This document shows, piece after piece, positions 21,469 to 29,115 of a stretch of DNA of 64,000 bases. Where the stretch lies: NCBI RefSeq assembly GCF_000695095.2, contig NZ_CP011454.1:1550001-1614000 (forward strand). Direction: 5' to 3'. The notes below the pieces were generated by a model. That model did not search any database and had not been told where the DNA came from. It was given only the letters and a program-made list of their open reading frames with translations. The position numbers were made by a program, and so were the translations under genes. This DNA comes from Gemmatimonas phototrophica (lineage in GTDB: Bacteria > Gemmatimonadota > Gemmatimonadetes > Gemmatimonadales > Gemmatimonadaceae). How positions within the stretch are numbered: position 1 is the first letter of the stretch; the number at the start of each line of letters is the position of its first letter.

Positions 21469-22268
21469 TGTCCACTGTCAACGATCACTCCCCGACTCCA
21501 GGTCCGTCGTTCGAGGGAACGCCGCTTGGGGGTTCGCACGCCGCATCGGTGTCGTACCGCGAGCGGCGGGCCTGGATCGGGGAGTACTTCGACCGCACGG
21601 CCGCCGATGCATGGAAGGCGCTGACCTCGGACGCCCCGGTGTCCCGTGTCCGTGCCTCCGTGCGGGCCGGTCGAGACCGTATGCGCACCACTCTGTTGAA
21701 CTGGATCCCTCCCGAGTTGCACGGCAAGCGGGTGCTCGACGCCGGATGCGGCACGGGCACCGCGTCCATTGAGCTGGCGCAGCGGGGAGCCGAAGTGGTG
21801 GCCATCGATCTGTCGCCCACCCTGGTGGAACACGCGCAGGAGCGGGCCGAGGCCATGGGGGTGTACGACATCGATTTCCGGTCGGGCGACATGCTGGATC
21901 CGTCGCTCGGGTCGTTCGATTACGTCGTTGCCATGGACTCGATCATTCACTACGAGCTCGCAGACATGGTGAAGGCGCTCGCCACGCTGGCGCCCCGGGT
22001 ACGGGAGCGGATGGTCATTACGGTGGCGCCACGCACTCCGATGTTGTCCGTCATGCGCGCCGTCGGAAAACTGTTCCCCCGCTCCGACCGGTCACCGTCC
22101 ATTGTCCCGGTGTCGGAAAATGCCTTCCGCAAGGCCTTTGGCGCGCAGCCGGCGCTGGACAGCTGGGGGATGGTCGGCACCAGGCTCATTGAGTCGGGCT
22201 TTTATCGTTCCATGGCGATTAACCTGCAGAACGCTACGCTCGACGCGCATGGCGTTCGGCGCAGCTGA
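21468..22268 (+). CDS. bchM: Magnesium protoporphyrin IX O-methyltransferase
   Basis: BchM methylates the C13 propionate of Mg-protoporphyrin IX using S-adenosylmethionine. The class I methyltransferase motif I is VLDAGCGTGTASIELAQRGA near residue 87, followed by VVAIDLSPTLVEHAQ and FDYVVAMDSIIHYE. The N-terminal YFDRTAADAWKALTSDAPVS segment is typical of BchM. The 266-residue length is a little above average because of about 20 extra N-terminal residues. It shares one base with bchL. Confidence 0.95.
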
Positions 22269-22298
22269 TCCGTAGTTGGCCTTTCGGGAGGACGCAGG

Positions 22299-22631
22299 AT
22301 GGAAGTGATGGGATGGAGCCTGGCCGGTCTCGCCGTGGTGGCGGGCGGGGCGTGGTATACGATGTCGCGGCGCCGCGAGGTCCCCTGTACGGTGGACCTC
22401 GAGATGACGCACGATCATTTCCATGCCCATGTGGATCTCAAAGGGGTCGAGGTGGACCCTGGCGATGAAGTGCTGGTGCGCAACACGCCCAGCCGCATCG
22501 CATTTGGGACCACCACCACGTTTGAATCGAGTGCCGAGGTGAAGCGCGCCAGCTGGCTCAAGCGCCAGGTTGTGAAGCTCACCGGCGGTACCGAAATCCA
22601 CGAACTTTACGAAGTTGGCTTCGAAGGCTGA
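22299..22631 (+). CDS. Unknown single-helix membrane protein between bchM and acsF
   Basis: I do not recognise this 110-residue protein. A strong ribosome-binding site (GGGAGGA) precedes the ATG. Residues ~5-21 form one hydrophobic helix followed by SRRRE, which suggests an N-out, cytoplasmic C-terminal topology. The rest is polar with a His-rich DHFHAHVDLKG and a beta-like stretch (DPGDEVLVRNTPSRIAFGTTTTF), then KRASWLKRQVVKLTG and an acidic end. It sits 30 bases after bchM and 9 before acsF, in the same direction, so it should be co-expressed with the cyclase step. A role in cyclase or RC-antenna assembly is only a guess from position. Confidence 0.75.
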   Translation: MEVMGWSLAGLAVVAGGAWYTMSRRREVPCTVDLEMTHDHFHAHVDLKGVEVDPGDEVLVRNTPSRIAFGTTTTFESSAEVKRASWLKRQVVKLTGGTEIHELYEVGFEG

Positions 22632-22640
22632 TCACGACTT

Positions 22641-23729
22641 ATGTACACTACCGAAACGGGTGTTCCCGTCCGTGCGATGAAGCCGGTAAACGAGACGACG
22701 AAGGCGGCTCAGCAGGACGCCATTCTGAATCCGCGCTTCTACACCACGAATTTCGCCGAGATTGACGGTCTCCGAATCACGCCGGAAAACCGGAAGATGT
22801 GGGACGAGATTCTGGCCGAGTTCCGCCGGGATCCCAACAAGGATCATTTCAAGCGGAACGCCGAGTTCGATCAGAGCTTCGAAGACATGGATCCGGCGCT
22901 GCGCGAGCAGTTCGTGGAGTTTCTTACGTCGTCGGTGACGGCAGAGTTTTCGGGGTGCATTCTGTACGCCGAAATCAAGAAGCGCATCAAGAATCCGGAT
23001 GTGCGTGAACTCTTCGGCTTCATGAGCCGCGACGAAGGGCGCCACGCCGGCTTCATCAATCACACGCTGAATGACTTCAACGTGGCCGTGGATCTGAGCT
23101 TTCTCACCAAGGCCAAGAAGTACACGTACTTCCAGCCCAAGTTCATCTACTACGCGACGTACTTGTCGGAAAAAATCGGGTATGCCCGGTACATCACGAT
23201 CTTCCGCAACTTCGAGAAGCAGCCCGACAAGCGGTTCCACCCCATCTTCAAGTGGTTCGAGAACTGGTGTCTCGATGAGTTCCGCCACGGCGAAGCGTTT
23301 GCGGTGCTCATGCGCTCCAATCCGCAGTTTCTCGAGGGCGTCAACAAGTTCTGGATCCGCTTCTTCCTGCTGGCCGTGTTCTGCACCATGTACGTGCGCG
23401 ACCACGCCCGGAAGCCGTTTTTCGACTTCATGGGCATCAACGTTGATGAATACGATCGCAGCGTGATCAAGCTGACGAACCTCATCAGCCGTCAGGTGTT
23501 CCCCGAGACCATCGACACCGACAGTGAGGCCTTCTGGGAGCTCATGCACCAGATGTGGCTCAACACGGATGCCATGCGAAAGGCGGAGGCGGCTGGTGGT
23601 GGGCTGTTCACGAAGCTCAAGGTAACCGCGCTCAAGGTGTCCAACGGACTGACGTTCCTGCGTCTGTTCCTGCGTACGCCGCATCGTCAGCCGCTGCCGG
23701 CGGACGTGCGCATGCAGCCCGTCTGGTGA
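22641..23729 (+). CDS. acsF: Mg-protoporphyrin IX monomethyl ester oxidative cyclase (aerobic)
   Basis: AcsF is the di-iron, O2-dependent enzyme that forms the fifth (E) ring of chlorophyll. The 362-residue protein has Glu102 (TAEFSGCILYAE), the motif DEGRH (Glu132, His135) and DEFRHGE (Glu213, His216), a di-iron carboxylate ligand set. FNVAVDLSFLTKAKKYTYF and PKFIYYATYLSEKIGY are conserved in the family. No anaerobic bchE is found in the window, so pigment synthesis at this step appears to depend on oxygen. It lies 28 bases before lhaA. Confidence 0.97.
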   Translation: MYTTETGVPVRAMKPVNETTKAAQQDAILNPRFYTTNFAEIDGLRITPENRKMWDEILAEFRRDPNKDHFKRNAEFDQSFEDMDPALREQFVEFLTSSVTAEFSGCILYAEIKKRIKNPDVRELFGFMSRDEGRHAGFINHTLNDFNVAVDLSFLTKAKKYTYFQPKFIYYATYLSEKIGYARYITIFRNFEKQPDKRFHPIFKWFENWCLDEFRHGEAFAVLMRSNPQFLEGVNKFWIRFFLLAVFCTMYVRDHARKPFFDFMGINVDEYDRSVIKLTNLISRQVFPETIDTDSEAFWELMHQMWLNTDAMRKAEAAGGGLFTKLKVTALKVSNGLTFLRLFLRTPHRQPLPADVRMQPVW

Positions 23730-23757
23730 GCCTGGTGCACGTCCGGGGAATTCGGTA

Positions 23758-25203
23758 ATGGCATCGGCGTCCGACAAGATCGTCAGCTTGTGGCGCAGCG
23801 TGGGGAGCGAGTGGCTGCCCTTCGCCGACGTGGCCACGAACGATGTCCCGCTCTCGCGTCTGCTGCGGCTGTCGCTGTTCCAGCTGTCGGTGGGCATGGT
23901 GCAGACGTTGTTCGTGGGCACGCTCAACCGCGTGATGATCCTCGAACTCAGGGTGCCCGCCTCGCTGGTGGCCATCATGCTGGCCATCCCGTTGCTGGTG
24001 GCACCGTTCCGTGCGCTGGTGGGATTCAAGTCGGATACCCACAAGAGCATTCTGGGGTGGAAGCGGGTGCCGTATTTGTGGCTGGGCACCCAGATGCAGT
24101 TTGGCGGGTTGGCCATCATGCCGTTTGCACTGCTCGTGTTGTCCGAAGGCGGAGGCCGCGCCCCGTTATGGGTGGCCTATGCCGGGACCGGCCTCGCCTT
24201 TTTGCTGGTCGGGGCCGGAGCGCACACCACGCAAACGGCCGGCTTGGCCCTCGCCACGGACATCGTCAAAGAGGACAAGCGTCCCCGCGTCATCGCCCTC
24301 ATGTACCTCATGATGCTCATGGGGACGCTGGTGAGTGCGCTGGTGCTCGAACGCCTGTTGCAGGGCTTCACCCCCTTCAAGCTCATTCAGGTCATTCAGG
24401 GAACGGCCGTCTTCACGGTCATCTGCAACGCGTTCTCGCTGTGGAAACAGGAAGTGCGGGTGCGCGGTGTGGTGGAATACAAGAAGGGGGAGCGACGCCC
24501 CATGTTCAGTGAGGCGTGGCGCACCTTTTCGGAGGGAGGGCAGGCGGTCCGGTTGCTCATTGCCTCAGGGCTGGGCTTCTTTGCCTTCAATCTGCAGGAT
24601 GTGCTGCTGGAGCCGTACGGCGGGGAAATTCTCAAGTTCACCGTCGCGGAAACCACGGCCCTCACCGCCATCATGGCGTTCGGCGCGGTCATTGCCTTTG
24701 CCTGGGCGGCCAACGTGATGCGGGCCGACACCGATCCCGTCAAGATGGCCTCACACGGGGTGATCGTCGGGGTGATCGGCTTCTCCCTCATCGCGGCGGC
24801 CAGCGTGTCGCATTCGGCGTTCCTGTTCCGCGTCGGTGTCATGCTGATCGGCTTCGGCGAAGGACTCTTTGGCGTGGGCACGTTGTCCTTTGCCATGAAC
24901 ATCCGGGATGCCTCGCAGCATGGCATCGCCCTCGGCGCGTGGGGGGCGGTCTTTGCCACCGCGGAAGGGCTCTCGTTTGCAGTGAGTGGAATCGCCAAAG
25001 ACTGGCTGTCCCACTTGATCGGCCGGGGAGCGCTTGGTCCCGGGATTACCAGTGCCGCGGCACCCTACACCATGGTGTATGTCACCGAGATCGTGGTGCT
25101 GTTGGCCACGCTGGTACCGCTGCTGACCCTGACCCGGCGCGAGCCGGGCCCGGATGCTGTAGATTCCTCTCGAACATTTGGTCTCGCCGATATTCCGGCC
25201 TGA
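23758..25203 (+). CDS. lhaA: Light-harvesting 1 assembly carrier LhaA (BCD-family MFS)
   Basis: This 481-residue member of the PucC/LhaA family is upstream of puhA, the usual location of lhaA, and probably helps insert LH1 polypeptides and pigment. Family features include [54 protein letters not shown] and [17 protein letters not shown], with about 12 membrane segments. It is distinct from the carrier between bchG and bchP. The puhA transmembrane part starts 30 bases downstream. Confidence 0.93.
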   Translation: MASASDKIVSLWRSVGSEWLPFADVATNDVPLSRLLRLSLFQLSVGMVQTLFVGTLNRVMILELRVPASLVAIMLAIPLLVAPFRALVGFKSDTHKSILGWKRVPYLWLGTQMQFGGLAIMPFALLVLSEGGGRAPLWVAYAGTGLAFLLVGAGAHTTQTAGLALATDIVKEDKRPRVIALMYLMMLMGTLVSALVLERLLQGFTPFKLIQVIQGTAVFTVICNAFSLWKQEVRVRGVVEYKKGERRPMFSEAWRTFSEGGQAVRLLIASGLGFFAFNLQDVLLEPYGGEILKFTVAETTALTAIMAFGAVIAFAWAANVMRADTDPVKMASHGVIVGVIGFSLIAAASVSHSAFLFRVGVMLIGFGEGLFGVGTLSFAMNIRDASQHGIALGAWGAVFATAEGLSFAVSGIAKDWLSHLIGRGALGPGITSAAAPYTMVYVTEIVVLLATLVPLLTLTRREPGPDAVDSSRTFGLADIPA

Positions 25204-25232
25204 CCGGTTACCCTCCGCACCGGAGTCGTCCC

Positions 25233-25436
25233 ATGATGGAGTACATCGATGGTGCCCAGATCGCGCTGTATGCGTTCTGGCTGTTCTTCTTCGGCCTGAT
25301 CATCTATCTCCGCCGCGAAGACAAGCGTGAAGGGTACCCGCTCGAATCGCCGCAGGGGCCGCGTGATGGCTGGCCAAAGGGAGCACCCAAGAAAACGTAC
25401 GTTCACCGTGATCACGGCGGGGAGGGCACGCACTGA
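25233..25436 (+). CDS. puhA: Reaction-centre H subunit, transmembrane part (split puhA)
   Basis: This 67-residue ORF is the N-terminal third of a PuhA protein: a short periplasmic start, one helix ([16 protein letters not shown]) and the hallmark [14 protein letters not shown] at the cytoplasmic edge. It then stops after [19 protein letters not shown] lies 7 bases before the ATG at 25233; a second ATG follows immediately. The stop overlaps the start of the next ORF (TGATG), which encodes the PRC-barrel part. From memory, G. phototrophica has a naturally split H subunit, so this is probably a real two-gene arrangement and not a sequencing error. Confidence 0.9.
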   Translation: MMEYIDGAQIALYAFWLFFFGLIIYLRREDKREGYPLESPQGPRDGWPKGAPKKTYVHRDHGGEGTH

Positions 25437-25981
25437 TGTCAGACGTCAAGTTCGTTCCGGCAGATAACTACAACGGCTCGCCCATCATCCCCACGGGTAA
25501 CCCGATGATCGATGGCGTGGGACCGGCCTCGTGGGCCGAAGATCGTCGCGACGAGCCCGATCTCACCTACCACGGCTCGCACAAGATCGTCCCGATGCGC
25601 CTCGATCCCACCTTCTCGATTGCCAAGGGTGATCCGGATCCGCGTGGGCTGCCCGTTATTGCGGCCGACAAGCAGGTGGCCGGCACGGTGGTGGAGCTGT
25701 GGGTCAACCGCTCCGAGCCGCAGGTGAGCTACTACGAAGTGCAGCTCGCCAGCGGCGAGCGTCGGGTACTCCTGCCGACCGGTTATGTCCAGTGGCCCAA
25801 CTTCGGACTCTGGGGCAACGACAAGTTGCTCGTGAAGTCCATCACGGCCGCGCAGTTTGCCAACGTCCCCGCCACGAAGCGCGACGATCAGATCACGCTC
25901 CTCGAAGAGGACAAGATCTGTGCGTACTACGCTGGTGGACACATGTACGCGTTCGCGGAACGCTCGCAGCCGATCATCTGA
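25436..25981 (+). CDS. Reaction-centre H subunit, cytoplasmic PRC-barrel part (split puhA)
   Basis: This 181-residue ORF carries the soluble domain of the H subunit. The start ATG at 25436 overlaps the stop of the transmembrane part by one base. The stretch YHGSHKIVPMRLDPTFSIA and VVELWVNRSEPQVSYYEVQL correspond to the PuhA PRC-barrel, and RRVLLPTGYVQ to the region facing Q(B). No hydrophobic helix is present, so it must associate with the separate helix or the L/M core. Together with the 67-residue ORF the total is about 248 residues, close to a normal PuhA (~250-260). Confidence 0.92.
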   Translation: MSDVKFVPADNYNGSPIIPTGNPMIDGVGPASWAEDRRDEPDLTYHGSHKIVPMRLDPTFSIAKGDPDPRGLPVIAADKQVAGTVVELWVNRSEPQVSYYEVQLASGERRVLLPTGYVQWPNFGLWGNDKLLVKSITAAQFANVPATKRDDQITLLEEDKICAYYAGGHMYAFAERSQPII

Positions 25982-25983
25982 TT

Positions 25984-26658
25984 ATGAGCCAGCCGGGCGA
26001 CGGCACGCCGACGGAACCGCAGTACATTCGCGGCGTGCCGCACCCGCTCCCTGAGGGAGAGCGGTTGTTGTGGGAGGGTGCTCCCGCCATGAAGCCAGTA
26101 TCCACGCACGTGTTCCACTGGCGCCTCATCGTGGCATACTTTGCCGCCATGCTCGCCTTCTGGGCGGTGAGTACGGAGCACCAGCCTGGCAGCGAGGTGT
26201 ACCTGGCCAGTGCGGTGGTACGTGTGTCGCTGTCCCTCTTCGTGCTGCTGGCGGTGCTTGGACTGTCACGGGCCGTCGCCACCACCTCGTGGTACGCCAT
26301 TACGAGCAAACGCATTGTCATGCGGGTCGGGATGGCGTTCCCCATGTCCATCAACATTCCGTTCACCATCATCGAGTCGGCCGGCCTCGGCCTGTTCAAA
26401 GATGGCACGGGGCAGGTCACGGTGACGCTGCAGAAGCAGAGCCGCATTGCCTACATCGCGCTGTGGCCGCATTGCCGCGTGTTCCGCTTCACCAATCCGG
26501 AGCCGGTGTTGCGTGGGCTTGAAGAACCGCACAAGGTCGCGGAGATTCTCGCCACTGCGGTTGCTGAAGCCGCCGGTGCCGACACGCGCGTGGAGCGCGG
26601 CGGGGTTGCCGGTCGTTCCGGAAACAGCATGGGCGTGCCCGCCACGGCGGGAGCGTAA
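25984..26658 (+). CDS. puhB: Photosynthetic complex assembly protein PuhB
   Basis: PuhB is needed for efficient reaction-centre assembly in Rhodobacter. The 224-residue protein starts GVPHPLPEGERLLWEGAP after a short polar lead, as PuhB proteins do. Two hydrophobic helices follow (residues ~40-60 and ~75-95), then a PH-like domain (YAITSKRIVMRVGMAFPMS through VTVTLQKQSRIAYIALWPH). It starts 3 bases after the puhA PRC part, and the stop lies 3 bases before puhC. Confidence 0.93.
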   Translation: MSQPGDGTPTEPQYIRGVPHPLPEGERLLWEGAPAMKPVSTHVFHWRLIVAYFAAMLAFWAVSTEHQPGSEVYLASAVVRVSLSLFVLLAVLGLSRAVATTSWYAITSKRIVMRVGMAFPMSINIPFTIIESAGLGLFKDGTGQVTVTLQKQSRIAYIALWPHCRVFRFTNPEPVLRGLEEPHKVAEILATAVAEAAGADTRVERGGVAGRSGNSMGVPATAGA

Positions 26659-26660
26659 GG

Positions 26661-27206
26661 GTGAGTCAGCAACAGCAGCCGCCCAGCATTGTCTTTGAGC
26701 CGGAACCGGGAGAGCGCCCCGGTGGTGCGCCACCCCTCACGGTGCCCAAACCGGCGCTGCAGATGGCCGGGCTGCTCATTGCCACGGTGTTTGCCCTCGC
26801 CATTGCCGCGCGGTTTTTCGGCTTTGGCGCCTTCCGTGAGTTGCCCACCACCATTCTCATTGAGCGCTCGCTGCGCTTTGAGGATGCGCCGAATCAGGGC
26901 ATTACGGTCATCGATGCGTCCACCAACAAGGTGGCGGTGGTTCTGGAGCCGGGCAGCAACGGGTTCCTGCGTGGTGCGTTGCGCGCGCTTACGCGCAGTC
27001 GCCGCGCGGCGGGCATTGGTTCTTCGGAGCCGTTTCGTGTGGTGCGCTACACCGACGGACGCCTCGTGCTGCACGACGACGCCACCGGACAGCAGATCAC
27101 CATCACGAGCTTCGGCCCCACGCAGATTGAGAGTTTCGACAATCTGCTGAAGGAAAAGCCGGGCCCGGGACCGACAGTGGCGCCGCCGTTCGTGCCGGTG
27201 CAGTAA
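26661..27206 (+). CDS. puhC: Photosynthetic complex assembly protein PuhC
   Basis: PuhC takes part in RC-LH1 organisation in purple bacteria. This 181-residue protein starts at a GTG preceded by AAGG, has a Pro-rich N-terminus, one transmembrane helix (residues ~35-55) and a periplasmic beta-rich domain. RSLRFEDAPNQGITVIDA and GFLRGALRALTRSRRAAG are PuhC-typical. It is the last gene of the plus-strand bchF-to-puhC run and is followed by a strong palindrome. Confidence 0.9.
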   Translation: MSQQQQPPSIVFEPEPGERPGGAPPLTVPKPALQMAGLLIATVFALAIAARFFGFGAFRELPTTILIERSLRFEDAPNQGITVIDASTNKVAVVLEPGSNGFLRGALRALTRSRRAAGIGSSEPFRVVRYTDGRLVLHDDATGQQITITSFGPTQIESFDNLLKEKPGPGPTVAPPFVPVQ

Positions 27207-27214
27207 GCAAGCGA

Positions 27215-27240
27215 GGGGGCGATGCCATGGCATCGCCCCC
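27215..27240. terminator. Bidirectional hairpin between puhC and the unknown 604-residue gene
   Basis: This is a perfect 26-base palindrome: GGGGGCGATGCCA followed directly by TGGCATCGCCCCC. In RNA it gives an ~11-bp GC-rich stem on either strand. It lies 8 bases after the puhC stop and between convergent genes. The downstream T content is modest, so termination may be partly Rho-dependent. A smaller CGGCAG-TT-CTGCCG palindrome lies at 27256-27269. Confidence 0.7.
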
Positions 27241-27290
27241 GATTTACTTACGCCCCGGCAGTTCTGCCGTCTTGCTGTACCCCAACCGCT

Positions 27291-29105
27291 TTATCCCCGC
27301 CGCCCCTCCGCCTTCACCGTCACGTTGCACGTGAGTTCCCCCACGCGCAGCCGACGATAGAACACGATGTTCACGGTCACCTGGAGCAGGCCGTCGGGGG
27401 CGAAGCGGCCGGTCAGGCGCGTGGTCAGTGCCGTCATCGTGCGCGCCTGATCCGGGACAATGCGGAACGTGCTGGCGAAGTAGCCATCCGGGTCTACCGT
27501 ACTCGGAAAGACATCGCCCCCCTGAAATGCCACGGCCAGTGTATCGGCGCCCGGGATATGCGTTACCACGGCAATATCTTCGGCATTAGGGGCACGACGC
27601 CACACTTGCGTGCACTCCGGCGACCCCACTGCCGACGCCGCCGCGTAGCGAATACGATACGAACCCGCGACGCCCTTGCTGCGTACGCCGGCGGCGGCCT
27701 TCGCGGCAGCGGCCTTGGCGACCGCTGCCCGTGTATCAGTTTTGCCGCGCGGCGCCGTGGTGTTGGGCACCGCCGCCGCTTCACTGCGAAAGCGCACCAC
27801 GGTGCCGAATTCCGTAATGATCTCGGCGATGTCGTCCTTGCGATATTCGTGGCGCAGGCCCGTGCGCATGTCGCGGAAGATCACCGAGCCCGCGCGCACC
27901 ACGTCCACTCGGCCCTGCATTTCGCGGCCATCCACGAAGTGGATTTCGTCGAACGTGATGGGCGTGGCCGAGGACGGGCTTTGCATGCGGCGCCCTTCGC
28001 CGGCGGCGCGACGGGCGGGTTGCACGAACACCATGCGACTGCTGTCGGCGCCGGTAGAGAGCAGCCCGCGCGTGATGGACGGTACGCCCGGGCGCTCCGG
28101 CGCCATGATCGCCACACCGCCGGTGAGCGACGGCGATACGGTTTGCGCGCTCACCGTCCCGGAAAGCGCGGGCGGGGTGTTCGAGGGCAACGGCCGCTCC
28201 ATAACCGGCTGGCTCGTCACAGCAGCACCCGGCACATTGGAGGTGGACACGAGAGGCTGTGCACGGTCGGCCGGGACGCGTTCCGGTGCGTCGCTGGCGG
28301 GTGCCCCGATCGTTGTGGCCGGTGCCCCCTGAGGCACTGCTCCCTCTACCGCGTCTACGCCCGACGCCCCCGAGAGGCTGGCCAGCGCCACCCGTCCCAC
28401 CACGAGGAGCAGCATGGCGCACAGGGTTCCGAACAGTGCCTTGGGAATCCACTGTGGAACGGCGCCGCCGCCGGCTCGTGAACGGCCCGTGTAGGCCGTG
28501 GCATACCGCGGAGGGCTGGCAGGTGGCTGCAGTCGTCCGCGGCCTCCAGCGAGGCGCTGAGCGGCCGTGGCAGCCTTCGCGGCAGGTGCGGGCACTCCCG
28601 CCATGCGCGTTTTGCTCCCACTGGCCGAACCACCGCTCATGGCGGCCGCCACGGCCCGCGCTTGCTGTGCCGCCTGCGCTCCCGCCGCGGCGGCACTGGC
28701 GTTGAGGCGGGACGCGAGCGCCGCCACCGATTCCCGTTTGGGTGGCGGGGCAACGCGCAACTGCGATTCATCAATGACCCGCAGCGCGTAGGCCCACGAT
28801 TCCACGGCCCACCGGGCCATCTCGGGCTGCACAAACCGCTCGGTGCTCCAGTGCAACACGAATGGTGCGACCACCGCATCAAAGCCCGGAGTGGCCATGG
28901 CCCTGGCGGGCAGTCGGTCACGCCACCCACGGCGGTGCGCTTCAATGAGGAACTCGGCCAGGGGGCGCGCATCACTGCCGGTCCGGTCGAGCAGGCGATT
29001 GCGCAACACAAACAACGAGGGCTTGTCGAAACGCGTGGGGCTCTCGCTCACCAACTCCCGCAGCGCGTCGCGCATGCGGACGCGCGGATCGAGCGGCGCA
29101 CTCAT
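27291..29105 (-). CDS. Unknown one-helix membrane protein, larger paralogue (604 aa)
   Basis: I do not recognise a named family. An N-terminal helical domain (residues ~1-120, with FVQPEMARWAVESWAYAL) is followed by a Pro/Ala/Gly-rich segment, one transmembrane helix near residue 215 (LFGTLCAMLLLVVGRVAL), a long low-complexity Ala/Pro/Thr linker and beta-rich C-terminal parts. One unit (ITFDEIHFVDGREMQGRVDV through EYRKDDIAEIITEFG) looks like a small SH3-like barrel. The last ~110 residues match the C-terminus of the next gene upstream (HIPGADTLAV, DPDGYFAS, TGRFAPDGL), including a paired Cys. It is the last gene of the minus-strand TerY-type island, so it may be an effector or substrate of that kinase/phosphatase set. 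Confidence 0.72.
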   Translation of the reverse strand: MSAPLDPRVRMRDALRELVSESPTRFDKPSLFVLRNRLLDRTGSDARPLAEFLIEAHRRGWRDRLPARAMATPGFDAVVAPFVLHWSTERFVQPEMARWAVESWAYALRVIDESQLRVAPPPKRESVAALASRLNASAAAAGAQAAQQARAVAAAMSGGSASGSKTRMAGVPAPAAKAATAAQRLAGGRGRLQPPASPPRYATAYTGRSRAGGGAVPQWIPKALFGTLCAMLLLVVGRVALASLSGASGVDAVEGAVPQGAPATTIGAPASDAPERVPADRAQPLVSTSNVPGAAVTSQPVMERPLPSNTPPALSGTVSAQTVSPSLTGGVAIMAPERPGVPSITRGLLSTGADSSRMVFVQPARRAAGEGRRMQSPSSATPITFDEIHFVDGREMQGRVDVVRAGSVIFRDMRTGLRHEYRKDDIAEIITEFGTVVRFRSEAAAVPNTTAPRGKTDTRAAVAKAAAAKAAAGVRSKGVAGSYRIRYAAASAVGSPECTQVWRRAPNAEDIAVVTHIPGADTLAVAFQGGDVFPSTVDPDGYFASTFRIVPDQARTMTALTTRLTGRFAPDGLLQVTVNIVFYRRLRVGELTCNVTVKAEGRRG

Positions 29106-29115
29106 GCGTCGGTGC

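Noticed and set aside
22632-24119. Minus-strand frame of 495 codons opposite acsF and lhaA
   Set aside because: Spans two real genes on the other strand and their gap; no domain recognised.
25430-25440. Sequencing frameshift as cause of the split puhA
   Set aside because: The first ORF ends properly, the second has its own ATG in an overlapping TGATG junction, and their combined length fits PuhA. An error cannot be fully excluded without reads, but a natural split is more likely.
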